The position numbers were made by a program, and so were the translations under genes. A stretch of 64,000 nucleotides of DNA from Lycium barbarum (taxonomy: Eukaryota > Streptophyta > Magnoliopsida > Solanales > Solanaceae), in the NCBI RefSeq assembly GCF_019175385.1, contig NC_083346.1, positions 59,301,821-59,365,820 on the forward strand, given 5' to 3'. This document shows positions 36,803 to 48,350 of this stretch, one piece after another. The notes beneath the pieces were generated by a model. That model had not been told where the DNA came from. It worked only from the letters and a program-made list of their open reading frames with translations, and did no database searches. Every line of letters begins with the position of its first letter. The first letter of the stretch is position 1.

Positions 36803-38009
36803 TTAAAAACATTCATCCTCGAATGTTGTTGCTTGCGAGCTTACGGTTCCTTAATTAGTTTCTTATCCTCATTTTCTTATGTATGTAGTCAGTGGTCAAC
36901 TGATATCTAGTTACCATCCTGGGACTTGTTGTCATTAAGATTGTCTTAACTCATGATTGCTATGGCCCCCGACCGACATGTGAGCACCCTTAATTTTTGT
37001 ACAGTTTTTCCTTGCTCCTTATCTCTCTACTGGTAGACAAATTCTCTTATTCAAATATGGCACCTTTCCTTTCTTACTTCTCTGGTGCTATTCTAGATCC
37101 TCCCCTTTTGTACTAGTCGACCTTATATATATACCATATCACTTTTTTTTTATCCCTCGGTCGGACTCTTTCATCCCTTACAATACAATCATAGTTCCAC
37201 TTATGGTAGCATCCAGATGATTTGTAATATCATTTCCTTGCTAGTGACTTATTATTCTCAGTGATTATCGTTTCTCACGTTCTTCGTCTCATACACACTT
37301 AGTCATGACTTCCTTTTAATGTGAGTATACTTCCCTCCTTATGTCCCACTCATCAAAGCCTATTTTCTGACCCCACATATTCCTCTTTTGTTCCATACTG
37401 TCACACTTTATCCAATTCGCTTGCCTACCCTCAAATTTTTACCCAAATAGTCCCGTGATTTGCCCGTCGTCTCTCTTGGAGGCTTCACTCCCTCATGTTT
37501 CTTACATCTTTTTCCTTTTCTCAAGACATTCTAATCCCTTTACTTTCTGTAAACTCACTCCCTTTCTTTTCCTGACGTTATTGCGCTAGGACTTTCCAAC
37601 TCTAATCTGTAGTGAAAATAGCATCAACTTACCTTGTAACATTTGTAACACTTTTGTCACTTCAATTTTGTCACTTGAACTTCATTACCTTGTTCGATCA
37701 ATGCCTTCAGTATATACCAACGCCGGTTGCTGGGACACACATACCAATTTGGCGCGGTCACATATGGGATATCATACCTATACATATATGTGGTTACTAT
37801 CCCCTCACTTACAAAGTATCTCCAAATACTATTCGAACGCATCCTAATTCTAGAGCTATGATGCACCTTCTTTCTCGTCACTGATCTAGTCCGCCTTGTC
37901 CCTCGCGGCCTCTTAAGGTTTCCAACCACTCGGCATACTCCAATTTCCCTTAAGCTACTTTAACGTCTTATCTGTCCCCTATCTCTGAATTTGTAAGACT
38001 TTTAGAATA

Positions 38010-38111
38010 CTTCCTAGGGGGTCACCCATCCTAGTATTACTCTCACTCCAGCACGCTTAACCTTGGAGTGCTGATGGGATCTGGTGCATTAGTGCTAGTA
38101 TGATCGCATCC
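38010..38111 (-). pseudogene. 5S rRNA-derived sequence inside E7
   Basis: The minus strand reads GGATGCGATCATACTAGCAC, TAATGCACCAGATCCCATCA, then GGTTAAGCGTGC and AATACTAGGATGGGTGACC: plant 5S rRNA from its 5' end through the internal control region, with about a dozen differences. The A-box-like and C-box-like parts of the RNA polymerase III promoter are largely kept. Similarity stops near GGAAGT, short of the 5S 3' end. The match to the plant 5S consensus is by recognition, not by alignment. It lies in the E7 interior, not in an LTR. Confidence 0.92.
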
Positions 38112-39557
38112 ACCGTACTTCATGACTTTTGTCACATAACCTAGATAAGCTGAAATTCTAACGGATTCCGATAAATCCTCGTGATGCATCTTCCCCCAGA
38201 TTAAAAGGATTCCTTATTCTTCCAACGAAGCAAATGCTATTTTAGCCTTTGGAACTCCCGATGACAAGCCATCAATCGACATATACAACTGCTTTCCATT
38301 CCTAAATTTTAAGATTCCTTGTAGCGGTAAAACTTCTTAGTCACAGTTATCTATAAATACTTTGGTTATCGGTCCCTTCAAAACTTCCATTTGTCAACTA
38401 TCAATGGTATCCTGCAATAGTTGTACGCACATAAGAAGTTCCAATAAAAGACTCATATACTTGTAGCCGGCCTGTCCTCCTCTCGGTCTGGAGGGCTGTA
38501 GAGTGAAGTATCCTCCTCATCGTACTAGCTATCTCATCATGGCGATTGTTTGTATGGTTCTATATCATATACTCTCACAATTGCTATGACTAGCAGCTTG
38601 AAATTTCACGAGGGTTCATTGTCACCAGCTTGTTTCGACCAACGCAATATCCTTGAATCCTTTGCTTGCGATCTTATCCCCGTCTACTTTCACGGCTTCT
38701 CCTTGCATTTCCTTAGCTCATCTAGCTTCATAGCTCCCTATTACTTTTCAATTGCCCCACTGTCGGGTGTCATAATTCCTCCAATACATTGGTCCGTCTT
38801 TGTGCTCGTACTCAAGCTTACTTGCTTTCCCCCCTTAAAGGTTTTACCTTATGGTGTTGTACTTTATTGCCATTCTCGATCGGAATGTATGGGGATACTC
38901 GAAATAGAGATGTGCCCAACTATCTGTATAGTCGGAATAGTACTTTTGATTCCAATAACTGATGCCCGATGTCCACTTGTAGCGTCGTCTTTATTTTATC
39001 ATCCCATATCAACGTGTCCTATACTTTCCCTTTAATCAATCTGTAGCAATCATAGACGTATAATCTTTATTATCTCTTAAATCCTTGGTCATCGTCCTTA
39101 AATTTTAGGAAAATTTTGACAGACTTTCCCCTATATTTCTTACTATCCAAACCTGCATGCAGCCCAGAAAATACATGCAATGCCTCACAGGGCCCTCAAT
39201 ATCGAACAGAAATGCAAAGATGACGAAACTTACCTCACGCGTCACAACTCGGAATATGCTTGAACGTTTATCAATCGTCCTTGGATATTTTCCTGGTCAC
39301 TTTCTCTTCCATTCATTGGTTATATATTTCAATAATACTTGCAACATTCTTACCATATCTGACTTATAATCCTTTTTTCCATTCCTTACCTCTGTACTGA
39401 TTCCTTGAACTTCTGTCGTTTGCAATCTTACAACTGAACTTATTATTAAATTATACATGTAACTAATTCCCCTTGCTTTACTATACAATTAACTTATCTT
39501 GATTATGACCAATTTATTCTCATAGAAGATGTACGTAATTTCAACAAAGTTACTTAC

Positions 39558-39609
39558 CTCAGTAATCCCAATATCATCATCCTCTTCCTTTGTCAACACC
39601 ATTCTTCCA
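39558..39609 (-). other. Candidate 52-nt exon of E7
   Basis: On the minus strand, CTTAATTTCAG (acceptor-like) is followed by a 52-nt segment beginning TGGAAGAATGG, then ACTGAG|GTAAGTAAC (a strong donor). The ATG (39602) would start MVLTKEEDDDIGITE, an acidic peptide of about 37 residues if unspliced. It takes the place of gag. Speculative. Confidence 0.35.
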
Positions 39610-39798
39610 CTGAAATTAAGGGTTTGTACAAGGAATTTCATTTCCTATGACTTGGCTCTCATCGCACGATCTAAGATAGAAAGAAAGGTCAATGATTCCT
39701 AAATGCCCTGCAGCCTCCTATTTATAAGTGTGGCTAGCTTCAAACCCATAAACAGGACTCTGCTAGACACGGCTTGCAGACAACCCTAGGACAGAACT

Positions 39799-39810
39799 AC
39801 TCTGATACCA
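39799..39810 (-). promoter_or_regulatory. E7 primer binding site and leader
   Basis: Minus strand TGGTATCAGAGT, with the last base altered. The leader that follows (to about 39655) keeps GTCTGCAAGCCGTGTC, CACACTTATAAATAGGAG and AGATCGTGCGATGAGAGCC, homologous to E1, E3 and E6. Confidence 0.88.
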
Positions 39811-39813
39811 ATT

Positions 39814-42192
39814 TGTCACACCCCACCCTTGGTAAGATGTGATTGGCACCCGGCACCTTACAGGAACCGAGCGAACCAACTTATAACTTACATCTTTCGT
39901 GTCTCAAATGGAAACAATAGGATCGAGAGGCTAAATACGAACATAATATCATGCATAAGTATATGTACATTGGACCCATGATGCCAACATTACTATCGTC
40001 ACACTATGACCTAGCTGTACACAGGAACTATCTGCAAAGCCTCTATGAACATGACTGAAGTATACAAGTCGGGACAGGGCCCCCGACATACCCTGGACAA
40101 AATCATACATATATATATTTATCTAGACTCGGCAGTGCTCCAGGAAGAAATGGAGCTCACCAATCAAAACTGGTACCTGAAAGCATCGTACTGCGGAAGA
40201 TCCAAGTCTCGTCTACTTACACCTGCGGGCATGAACGCAACGTCCATAAGAAGGGACGTCAGTATGAACAATGTACTAAGTATGTAAGGCATGAATGGTA
40301 GTATGATATCAGAGTGAAGAAAACATAAGATAAAGTAAGTAATTATACCTCGTACTCTTTTTAAGATCTCTGTCATGTAAACTACTCGTCTACAGGAAAA
40401 ACATTTCATACACATCCATACACAACATACATACATATGCATTCATATACACTTACTATACATACATCTGTCATATCCGTACCCGGCCCTTTCGGGACTC
40501 GGTGTGATCCATACCCGGCCCTCTCGGGACTCGGCGTGATCCGTACCCGGCCCTCTCGGGACTCGGTGTTATCCGTACCCGGCCTTTTCGGGACTCGGTG
40601 TGATCCGTACCCAGCCCTTTCGGGACTCGGTGTGATCCGTACCCGGCCCTTTCGGGACTCGGTGTGATCCGAACCCGGCCCTTTCGGGACTCGGTGTTAT
40701 CCGTACCCGGCCCTTTCGGGACTCGGGGTTATCCGTACCCGGCCCTTTCGGGACTCGGTGTTATCCGTACCCGGCCCTTTTGGGACTCGGTGTTATACCC
40801 AACTGATCAGTGGGACGCAATGCATACATACATACATATACATAAAAATACATAAATGAAATGAACATCATCATTAGCATTAACATTATCACTATATCAC
40901 TCCTTGAAGGATCAACCATCGTAAGATGAAATCAATAATGTCATGAGAGTATCTAGAACCATGAACTTAGATAGCATTATAAATAGAATCGTCATCGCTA
41001 TATCTAACCTCGAAAGAAAAAGTATTATGAGGTGGGATCAATCACAAGGAATAGTATCAAGATCATGAATAGGCTCAATAATATAGTAAGGATCATGAGA
41101 TTCATTGGCTTCTAGCATTTGTGGAGGCAAGGATATGACGGATATGGTACAAAGGTTTATAACAAGGAATCATGCCTTTAGAAAGAAAGGGTTTAGCCAT
41201 ACATACCTTTTTGGTCGCTTTGACTTTAACTACTCAATGCTTGTCTTAGTCCTTCAAATAAATCTTTCTAGAATCTGCCAAAATTTTGGCAGCATCTCCC
41301 CTGTTTATATGCCTAGCCCAAAATAGTAATTCAGCAACCAACAACAACATCAATACCAATATTAATCATAATATTCTCAACACCAAAATACTCCATAAAC
41401 ATCCCACACGATGTTTTCCCAATTTTCACAACCAACTAACTCGCTATACAATTATTTACCGACTTTATCTCTGTAAATAAACCAAAATTAACATTAATAA
41501 TAGGAGATTCATACCTTATTCTTGTTAAAACAGAGATATCCTCAATATCTACCTTGAATCCACCGCAAAACCATACTAGAATCACATCCATGCGTTTATC
41601 CGAGCTTCGATTAATGCTCCTCGCTTGAAAATTGCTCACTTTGTGATCCCCCCTCTCTGTCTCTTCAGTTTTCTAGAAATTTCTGGGCAAATCTGGTGGA
41701 AAAAAGGGGGTTTTTACCCTTTTATTAGGGTCAAATTCGGGTCGGGTACTGCAGCATTTTACTATACCAGCACTGCAACAGGTCAGTTTCTGTAGCACGC
41801 GTTTCTGTTCTGTCAGCTGAACTTGTAACGTTCATAATTCTCTATTCCGATGTCCTATTGATGAGCGGTTTGTTGACTAGACTCGACGAACTTCATCTTA
41901 GGTTTTTGTTTCACCTTAAAATACGTCATATGCTAAGAGATATGCGTCCCCCAAGTTGGACCAAAATTTTCACACAAAACATTGCCTATCTTTTCTCCAA
42001 AGTCGTACTACTTTATTTCTTCCACTCATTTCCTTATAAAACCTTCCGGTATACGTTATACACATCATTCACTCGTTAAATATACTTAATAATGCTTGCT
42101 CCTTATATTCCAAAGTGGTTTTACTTAACCCTAACTGGACGTGCTTATGTTTCAAATTTGATAAGTGCTCTTTGAAGATACGGGGTGTAACA
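39814..42192 (-). repeat. E7 5' LTR
   Basis: 2379 bp, forward TGTCACACCCC to GGTGTAACA. Minus-strand modules: U3 with CCCGACCCGAATTTGACCCT (shared with E2), TAATAAAAGGG TATA-like (near 41713-41740), donor-like GT (41513-41514), palindrome CTGCCAAAATTTTGGCAG (41275-41292), GTATGTATGGCT near 41200, ten-copy array (40479-40797), hairpin 40259-40285. Confidence 0.95.
40479..40797 (-). repeat. 32-bp tandem array, 10 copies, E7 5' LTR
   Basis: Same unit as 35255-35412, but ten copies. The five extra copies (160 bp) account for nearly all of the 163-bp length difference between the two E7 LTRs. Confidence 0.95.
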
Positions 42193-42197
42193 CTGAT

Positions 42198-43822
42198 GCT
42201 CTTAGCCGTAGATCTATGGGAAGTTTATGTGATGTTCAGCCAGAGAAAAGAGAGATAGCTCGTGAGCTCCAGCAGTTAGCTAGCCTAGGAGTTCGAGTAG
42301 TGGACTCAGGTAGTATGGGAGCTATCATTCAAAATGCGGCGATCTCGTCACTAGTAGTGGAAGTGAAAGAGTGTCAATACGAGGATCCCATACTAGTTCA
42401 TTACAGAAATACACTCTCTCAGAAGGAGAATTCATCATTTGAGATTTCTGGAGATGGAGTTCTTCGATGCCGAGGCAGGTTATGTGTTCCTGATGTTGCA
42501 AGATTACCCCACCAAATATTGAGAGAAGCCCATTGTTCCCGTTATTCTGTTCACCCAGGAGCAATGAAAATGTATCATGACCTTAAATCTATATATTGGT
42601 GGAATGGGATGAAGAAAGATATAGAGGAATGCGTAGCTCTATGTCCCAATTGTCAACAAGTGAAAATCGAGCACCAAAAGCCGGGCGGATTGTTGCAATC
42701 TATAGAAATTCCAACTTGGAAGTGGGAAGTAATTAACATGGACTTCTTTACAGGCTTACCCCATTCTCGACGTAAGTATGATTCTATATGGGTGATTGTG
42801 GATAGACTCACGAACTCAGCTCATTTCTTACCAGTCAGAACTACATATATGGCAGAAGATTATGCAAATCTTTACGCTAAATAGATAGTGCGGCTTCACG
42901 GTGTTCCGGTATCTATTATCTCCGATAGAGGGACCCAATTTACAGCTAATTTTTGGAAGTCCTTCCAAGGGGGTTTGGGGACTCAAGTGAGCCTTAGCAC
43001 AACATTTCACCCACAGACGGATGGGCAAGCTGAACGTACCATTCAGACTCTTGAGAATATGTTGCGAGCATGTGTATTGGATTTTGGAGGTAGTTAGGAT
43101 GATCACTTACCACTTATTGAATTTGCTTATAACAATAGTTATCATTCGAGCATCCAAATGGCCCCGTATGAGGCTTTATATGGGATAAAGTGTAGATCTC
43201 CAATTGGGTGGTTCGAAGTAGGAGAGAACAAATTGATAGGACCAACTTGGTCCAGCAAGCTATAGAGAAAGTCAAGCTTATACAGGATCGATTATTAACA
43301 GCTCAGAGTCGTCAAAAATCCTAGGCAGATAACCGTCGAAGAGACTTAGAGTTCCAAGTGAAAGATTGGGTATTCTTGAAGGTGTCGCCAATGAAGGGCG
43401 TCATGAGATTTGGAAAAAAGGGAAAGCTTAGTCCCCGGTGCATTGGACCATATAAGATTGTACGCAAGGTAGGTCAAGTGGCGTATGAATTAGACCTACC
43501 TGCGGATTTGGAGTCAGTCCATCCAGGTTTCCATGTATCGATGCTTCGTAAGTATATTGGAGATCCTTCTAGAATTGTGCCAATAGATGATGTCCAAGTT
43601 ACTAAAAAATTGTCTTATGAAGAAGTCCCCATTGCCATTTTAGACAGGCAAGTACGAAAGCTCAGAACCAAAGAGGTAGCTTCAGTTAAAGTTTTATGGA
43701 AGAATAATAATAGAGAGGAAATGACTTGGGAAGCCGAAGAGGACATGAAGTCCAGGTACCCGCATTTATTTTCACCTTCAGAAGAGATTCAGGCAGAGAC
43801 GCCATTAACCTCAGGTACGTAA
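42198..43822 (+). pseudogene. pol: E3 pol second part: IN-chromodomain, broken
   Basis: Resumes at [10 protein letters not shown]. Zinc region with H..RYSVHPG, MYHDLKSIYWWNGMKKDI and CPNCQQVKIEHQKPGG. Core: Asp codon 42741 in INMDF, Asp 42924 in IISDRG and Glu 43032 in QAERTIQ (D-35-E). Stops at 42882, 43096 and near 43323, plus indels near 43220, break it. From 43358 the GPY-type region (KKGKLSPRCIGPYKIV) and chromodomain (NNREEMTWEAEEDM) are open to 43822. Integrase would insert element DNA; the chromodomain is thought to direct it to heterochromatin. Confidence 0.95.
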
Positions 43823-44001
43823 TGCTTTTCTTGATGTTTTCTTGGTCGTGTGTGGCCATGGTTATTGTCGTGTTGTTATAGCCCTGTGAGGCGATGTATT
43901 TTGGGTTGCTGTGCAGGATGGTAGTGCCATATTATAGGAGAAACTCTGGCGAAATTTTTGTAGAATCCCTAAGAGTCTATCATTCGAGGACGAATGTTTC
44001 T

Positions 44002-44014
44002 AAGAGGGGGAGAA
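44002..44014 (+). other. E3 polypurine tract
   Basis: AAGAGGGGGAGAA abuts the 3' LTR; GGAGAAACTCTGGCGAAATT lies upstream at about 43938. Confidence 0.9.
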
Positions 44015-46525
44015 TGTTACACCTCGTAGTTTCGTCTGTTGAGATTCGTTAGGCGTTAGTTATCCTAATCGCGGAAACGGGAGTTACCTTAGGATATATG
44101 AGATTATATGTTCCCATATTATGGTTATGGGGTTTGTGGGAACTTTGGTAAAACGTGGCAAAATTTTCGGACAAAATTTGGTCCAAATTGGTGGGGGAAT
44201 ATCTCCTAGAATATGAGGAGTTTTGGTGTTTTTATTTTTTGCCAAATTGAAGTTCAATGAGTCTAGTTTCCAACGCAACAAACCGCTCATCAATGTGACG
44301 TCTGAGTAAAAAGTTAGGGCCATTCTACGACAGACTGTCTGAGCAGAAAATTTCTACGGACCATTTGACGGCCCGCAGGAATTTTGACGCCCCGCAGAAA
44401 ATTCTGCGTTCCGTCAAATTGACACAACCCAGCGTCAAATGGTCACAGTGACCCATATTTGACTGGGCAGTTCTACGGACAATTTTGACGATCCGTAGGA
44501 ATTTATACGGCCCGTCAAAATGGGCGCAGAATTGCCCGACGGGAGTTTAAGTTCCGCTTTATAAAATTCTTTCCACTTCATTTGGACATATTATTTTACC
44601 AAACCAGATCCAAAGGCTCTCTAAAAACCCTCTCTTCCACTCCATAAACTAATCAAAGACAAAATCCAAGAGAGATTAAATATCAATAAGCAAGAATCAA
44701 GATACCCATGTGCTAGAGGTCTTGCTAGGGTTAATAAACTCCAAACATTCTTTGGATATTGAAGCTAGGGTTTTCATATAAGTTGATAGCTTGCTCCAAA
44801 GCTCATTCCTATGAGATAAAAGGTTAGTTTTCATGATTATTACATATTATCAAGAATGTTTATTTGTTGAACAACTTGGGTAGAAGGAAAAAGTGGAAGA
44901 TGAGTTCTAAATGTAGTTTTCATGAGGTTTTTGAGTAGTAAGCTAACTTGAGTTATGATTCTTAGTATAATATGGGTATAATATTGCTATGAAAAGTAAT
45001 AATGGTGATGAAGAAGCATTATATGAAAATGTACTAAAATGGGTATGAAGTTGCTAGCATAAGTTGAACACAAGGATGAATTTTGAAGGCTAAATCGAAT
45101 GTGAATACTTGATTATGATATTGCGGATATTATTGTGGTTGTTGGGAGTTGTTTTTTTATATGGTGGAAGTTGACGAAATAGGGGAAATGCTGCCCAATT
45201 TTCATTAGGTCATGAATTATTCTAGTTTGAATTTAGAAGTATCATTAAGGCTTAACCATGTTATGAATCCTTCCAAATGTAGATTATTCAAGATTCGACG
45301 GGGAACGTTAAATAGTTAAAGAGACAAAGAGGTATGTAAGGCTAACCCTTATTTCATTAAGGCATGGTTCCCTTGCTATATGTATCCTTTCATGATCTCC
45401 ATATTGTCTTCCAAATGACTCTATCTCTAAGGTTTCCAAAGCTTACGATTCTCGATATGTACACGATTCTATTGCCTCTTTTATATAATAGTTGATCCTC
45501 TAAGGATAAATATAACGAAAATGATGATGTCAATGATGCCAATGATACTCATGAACTCCTATGTATACGGATTTAAGTATGTATGACTATTATGTAACAC
45601 CGAGCCTATATGGCCAGGTATGGCACCAATTGCGTGCACACCACTGCAGTTGGGTACGGATAACACTGAGCCTTGGTAGGGCCAGGTATGTATGACACCG
45701 AGCCTTGTCATGGCCGGGTATGTGAAACCACCGAACCTTCATGGTCGGGTACACTATGGGTACGAATATGTACATGAATATGGATACGAATATGTATATG
45801 AATATGGATACGAATATGTATATGAATATGGATACAGATATGGATATTTGTATATGTATATATGTATGTACACGAGCACGCACTAGAAATGGAAGGTCCC
45901 TATGAAAGACAAGTAAGTAATTATGATGATGGCTCTACTACTCCTTGATTCCCCCATCCTATGCTATTTCTTGTGTTGTCTTTTATGCTCATATTATGAT
46001 ATTGATTATGCTTTACATACTCAGTACATTATTCGTACTGACGTCCTTTTGTTTGTGGACGCTGCGTCATGCCCGCAGGTGGACAGGGAGACAGGACTGA
46101 TCCATAGACTTCTCACTCAGGGACTACATAGAGAAGCTCCATTTCATTCCGGAGCTACAGCTTTTGGTATTATTCTTTTGTGTACATACCCATGGGCAAG
46201 GCGAGGTCCTGTCCTGCCTATATGATGTGACATACTCTCCTTAGAGGCTCGTAGACAGTTGTATATGATTAGATGTCCTTATCCTTGTCGGCTCATATTT
46301 TATATGTCATTTTGATAGCCTTGTCGGCTTATGTATATAGATATGGGCATTATTATTGATGATGATCTAAATGTGTTGTTGCCCAACAAGATTAGCACTA
46401 TTGATGCATATAAATTATAAGTAAGCCATGTGGCTAACCTATATGTGAATATGAGAGTACGATAACAGGTGTCCGGGTGGGTTAGCACCGGGTACCCATC
46501 ATGGCCCTCCGGTTGGGTCGTGACA
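44015..46525 (+). repeat. E3 3' LTR
   Basis: 2511 bp, TGTTACACCTCGTAG to GGGTCGTGACA, uninterrupted. U3 palindromes 44345-44540, TATAAAAT near 44564, donor-like GT at 44823, GGTATGTAAGGCT near 45331, GGCCGGGTATG repeats and a GAATATGGATAC array (45597-45860), hairpin 46015-46041. It gives the reference for reading where E4 entered the 5' copy. Confidence 0.96.
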
Positions 46526-46772
46526 ACTTCTTAGAGACTTCTGCAGACAGTGTCCTGTGGTATGTTTGTCGAGATGTCGACAAAGTGATGTCAGTAAAGT
46601 CATTTGTGTACTTTAAAAGAGTATGTATTTTAGATAATTTCCATTTGGAAAAGTTTTATGTTCTTAAAAATTTTTGAAATGACAGGTTTTGATAGAGCGA
46701 ATGTCTGAGGGTTCGCTCGACTATGATGAGAGTCGGGTGCCCGTCATGCCCTATCAGGATTGGGGTGTGACA
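46526..46772 (+). repeat. E2 solo LTR, 3' part
   Basis: After the E3 duplication acttc it continues TTAGAGACTTCTGCAGACAG to GGGTGTGACA, then acaac (46773-46777), the E2 duplication. The matching uninterrupted stretch is in E4 at 16987-17293. Confidence 0.92.
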
Positions 46773-46854
46773 ACAACAGCCCACAATAACAATGCCTCAC
46801 AGGGCTACAACAAAATAGCAATAAGGTATGGCCACACACGACCAAAAGCATGAA

Positions 46855-48350
46855 AAGAAAGCATACATTCCTTGTAATGTTGATGTCTCATCTTGGATTT
46901 CTTCCGGGGGTGGAAATAGTTGCGGGTATTTGGACATCATATTTTCTTCCGCTTCCCAAGTCATTTCTTCTCGGTTATTATTTCTCTATAAGACTTTGAC
47001 TGAAGCTACTTCTTTATTTCTAAGTCTCCGTACTTGCCTATCTAATATGGCAATGGGTGCCTCTTCATAAGCCAAATTTTCTGTAACCTGAACATCTGCT
47101 ACCGGCACAATTCTAGTAGGATCTCTAACACATTTGCGAAGCATTGATACATAGAAAACTGGATGGACTGATTCAAGTTTCGGAGGCAGGTCCAGTTCAT
47201 AAGCTACCTGACCCACCTTGCGGACAATATTATAAGGTCCAATGTATCGAGGCCTTAATTTCCCTTTCTTGCAAAACCTCATCACGCCCTTCATTGGTGA
47301 TACCTTTAAGAATACCCAATCATCAACTTGGAATTCTAAGTCTCACCGACGGTTGTCCGTATAGGATTTTTGGCGACTTTGGGCTTTCACTAATCGATCT
47401 CGGATAACCTTGACCTTTTCCACCGCTTGTTGAATCAACTCAGGGTCTATTAGCTGTGCCTCTCCTTCTTCGAACCACCCAATTGGGGATCTACACTTTC
47501 TTCCATATAGAGCTTCATATGGGGCCATCTGAATACTAGAATGATAGCTATTGTTGTATGCAAACTCAATAAAAGGTAAGTGGTCATCCCAACTACCACT
47601 AAAATCTAGCACACATGCCCGTAACATATCTTCTAGGGTCTAAATAGTGCGTTTGGCTTGCCTATCCATTTGTGGATAAAACGTTGTACTAAGCCTTACC
47701 TGAGTACCCAAACCTTCTTGGAAAGACTTCCAGAATCTGGTTGTAAACTGTGCTCCTCAATCTGTGATAATAGATATCGGGACACCATAAAGTCGCACAA
47801 TCTCTTTGAGATACAACCTTGCATAATCTTCTGTCGAGTACGTGGTTCTGACTGGAAGAAAATGAGCTGCTTTCGTGAGTCTGTCCATGATCACCCATAT
47901 GGAGTCATACTTGCTTCGGGAACAAGGTAACCCTACAATAAAATCCATGTTAATCACTTCCCATTTCCAAGTTGGAATCTCTATTGCTTGCAATAATCCT
48001 ACTGGCTTTTGATGTTCATTTTTCACTTATTGGAAATTCGGACACTGAGCTACAAATTCCACTATATCTTTCTTCATTCCATCCCACCAATACATTGATT
48101 TAAGATCATGGTACATCTTTGTTGCCCCTAGGTGAATAGAGTACCGAGAATAATGAGCTTTTTCTAGAATCCGACAACGTAGTTCTGCAATATTTGGAAC
48201 ACATAGCCTGTCTCGGTATCTAAGAAATCCATCTATAGAAATTTCAAATAGAGACTTCTCCTTCTCATGAAATGTATCTCTATGGTGGCTCAACTGAGGA
48301 TCTTCATATTGATGCTCTTTCACCTCCATGTCCAGCACTTCCTGAACCAA
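46855..48350 (-). pseudogene. pol: E1 pol: integrase and chromodomain, broken
   Basis: Read on the minus strand. The zinc region ends CPNF where E3 and E6 have CPNC, then a stop (about 48025-48045), so a zinc ligand is lost. The core shows INMDFIVGLPCSRSKYDSIW, IITD and [20 protein letters not shown] with stops around 47640-47760. The GPY-type region (RPRYIGPYNIVRKVGQVAYE) and chromodomain (NNREEMTWEAEENM, about 46925) close it. A stop splits the chromodomain near 46990. Confidence 0.94.

Larger units (their letters stand above)
36803..39813 (-). other. E7 interior, non-coding
   Basis: On the element strand no gag, protease, RT or integrase motif could be read; stops are frequent in all frames. 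Forward ORFs here (37612-37884 and 38550-39035) are antisense to the element and match nothing I recognise. Contents that can be named are the leader and PBS at the right end, a 5S rRNA-derived segment at 38010-38111, and a GGGGAAAGTCTGTCAAAATTT motif near 39107-39131 that resembles the pre-PPT motif of the other elements. Confidence 0.75.
39610..41514 (-). other. Candidate leader intron of E7
   Basis: Donor-like AATAAG|GTATGAAT (forward 41513-41514) to TTTCAG (39610-39611); 1905 nt. It covers the LTR end, PBS and conserved leader. The length matches the E1, E3 and E6 intervals although E7 has no gag. Inference. Confidence 0.45.
32006..42192 (-). mobile_element. E7: non-autonomous LTR element (LARD-like)
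   Basis: Minus-strand element inserted in E3 pol. The duplication is ctgac (32001-32005) and ctgat (42193-42197), differing by one transition. It has two LTRs (net 2216 and 2379 bp), PBS, a leader homologous to that of the autonomous elements and a PPT, but its 3.0 kb interior has no recognisable gag or pol. Such large retrotransposon derivatives depend on proteins of autonomous relatives. It contains E8 in its 3' LTR. Confidence 0.92.
9052..46525 (+). mobile_element. E3: Ty3/gypsy chromovirus carrying E4-E8
   Basis: It is inserted in the E2 LTR with duplication acttc (9047-9051 and 46526-46530). Order: 5' LTR (split by E4), PBS, gag (split by E6), protease, RT, RNase H (split from integrase by E7), integrase-chromodomain, PPT, 3' LTR. 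Net internal length is about 5.22 kb. Its first dinucleotide is TA instead of TG, which is best read as a C-to-T type decay on the other strand. Confidence 0.95.

Noticed and set aside
38010..38111. A functional 5S rRNA gene
   Set aside because: About a dozen changes, no complete 3' end and no 5S terminator or tandem spacer context; it is embedded in E7.
38550..39035. 161-residue hydrophobic ORF
   Set aside because: Antisense to E7, no recognisable domain, and codon pattern typical of a chance ORF in T-rich DNA.
40479..40797. CRISPR-like regular repeats
   Set aside because: Head-to-tail 32-bp units with no unique spacers, inside an LTR of a plant genome; a plain tandem array.
40437..40855. 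Proline/glycine repeat ORFs over the E7 array
   Set aside because: The frames stay open only because a 32-bp unit without stops repeats; the partner LTR has half the copies, so no coding constraint.
6796..46772. A single 40 kb LTR element bounded by acaac
   Set aside because: The two ends form one LTR when E3 is removed; there is no second LTR or E2 interior, so it is a solo LTR split by E3.
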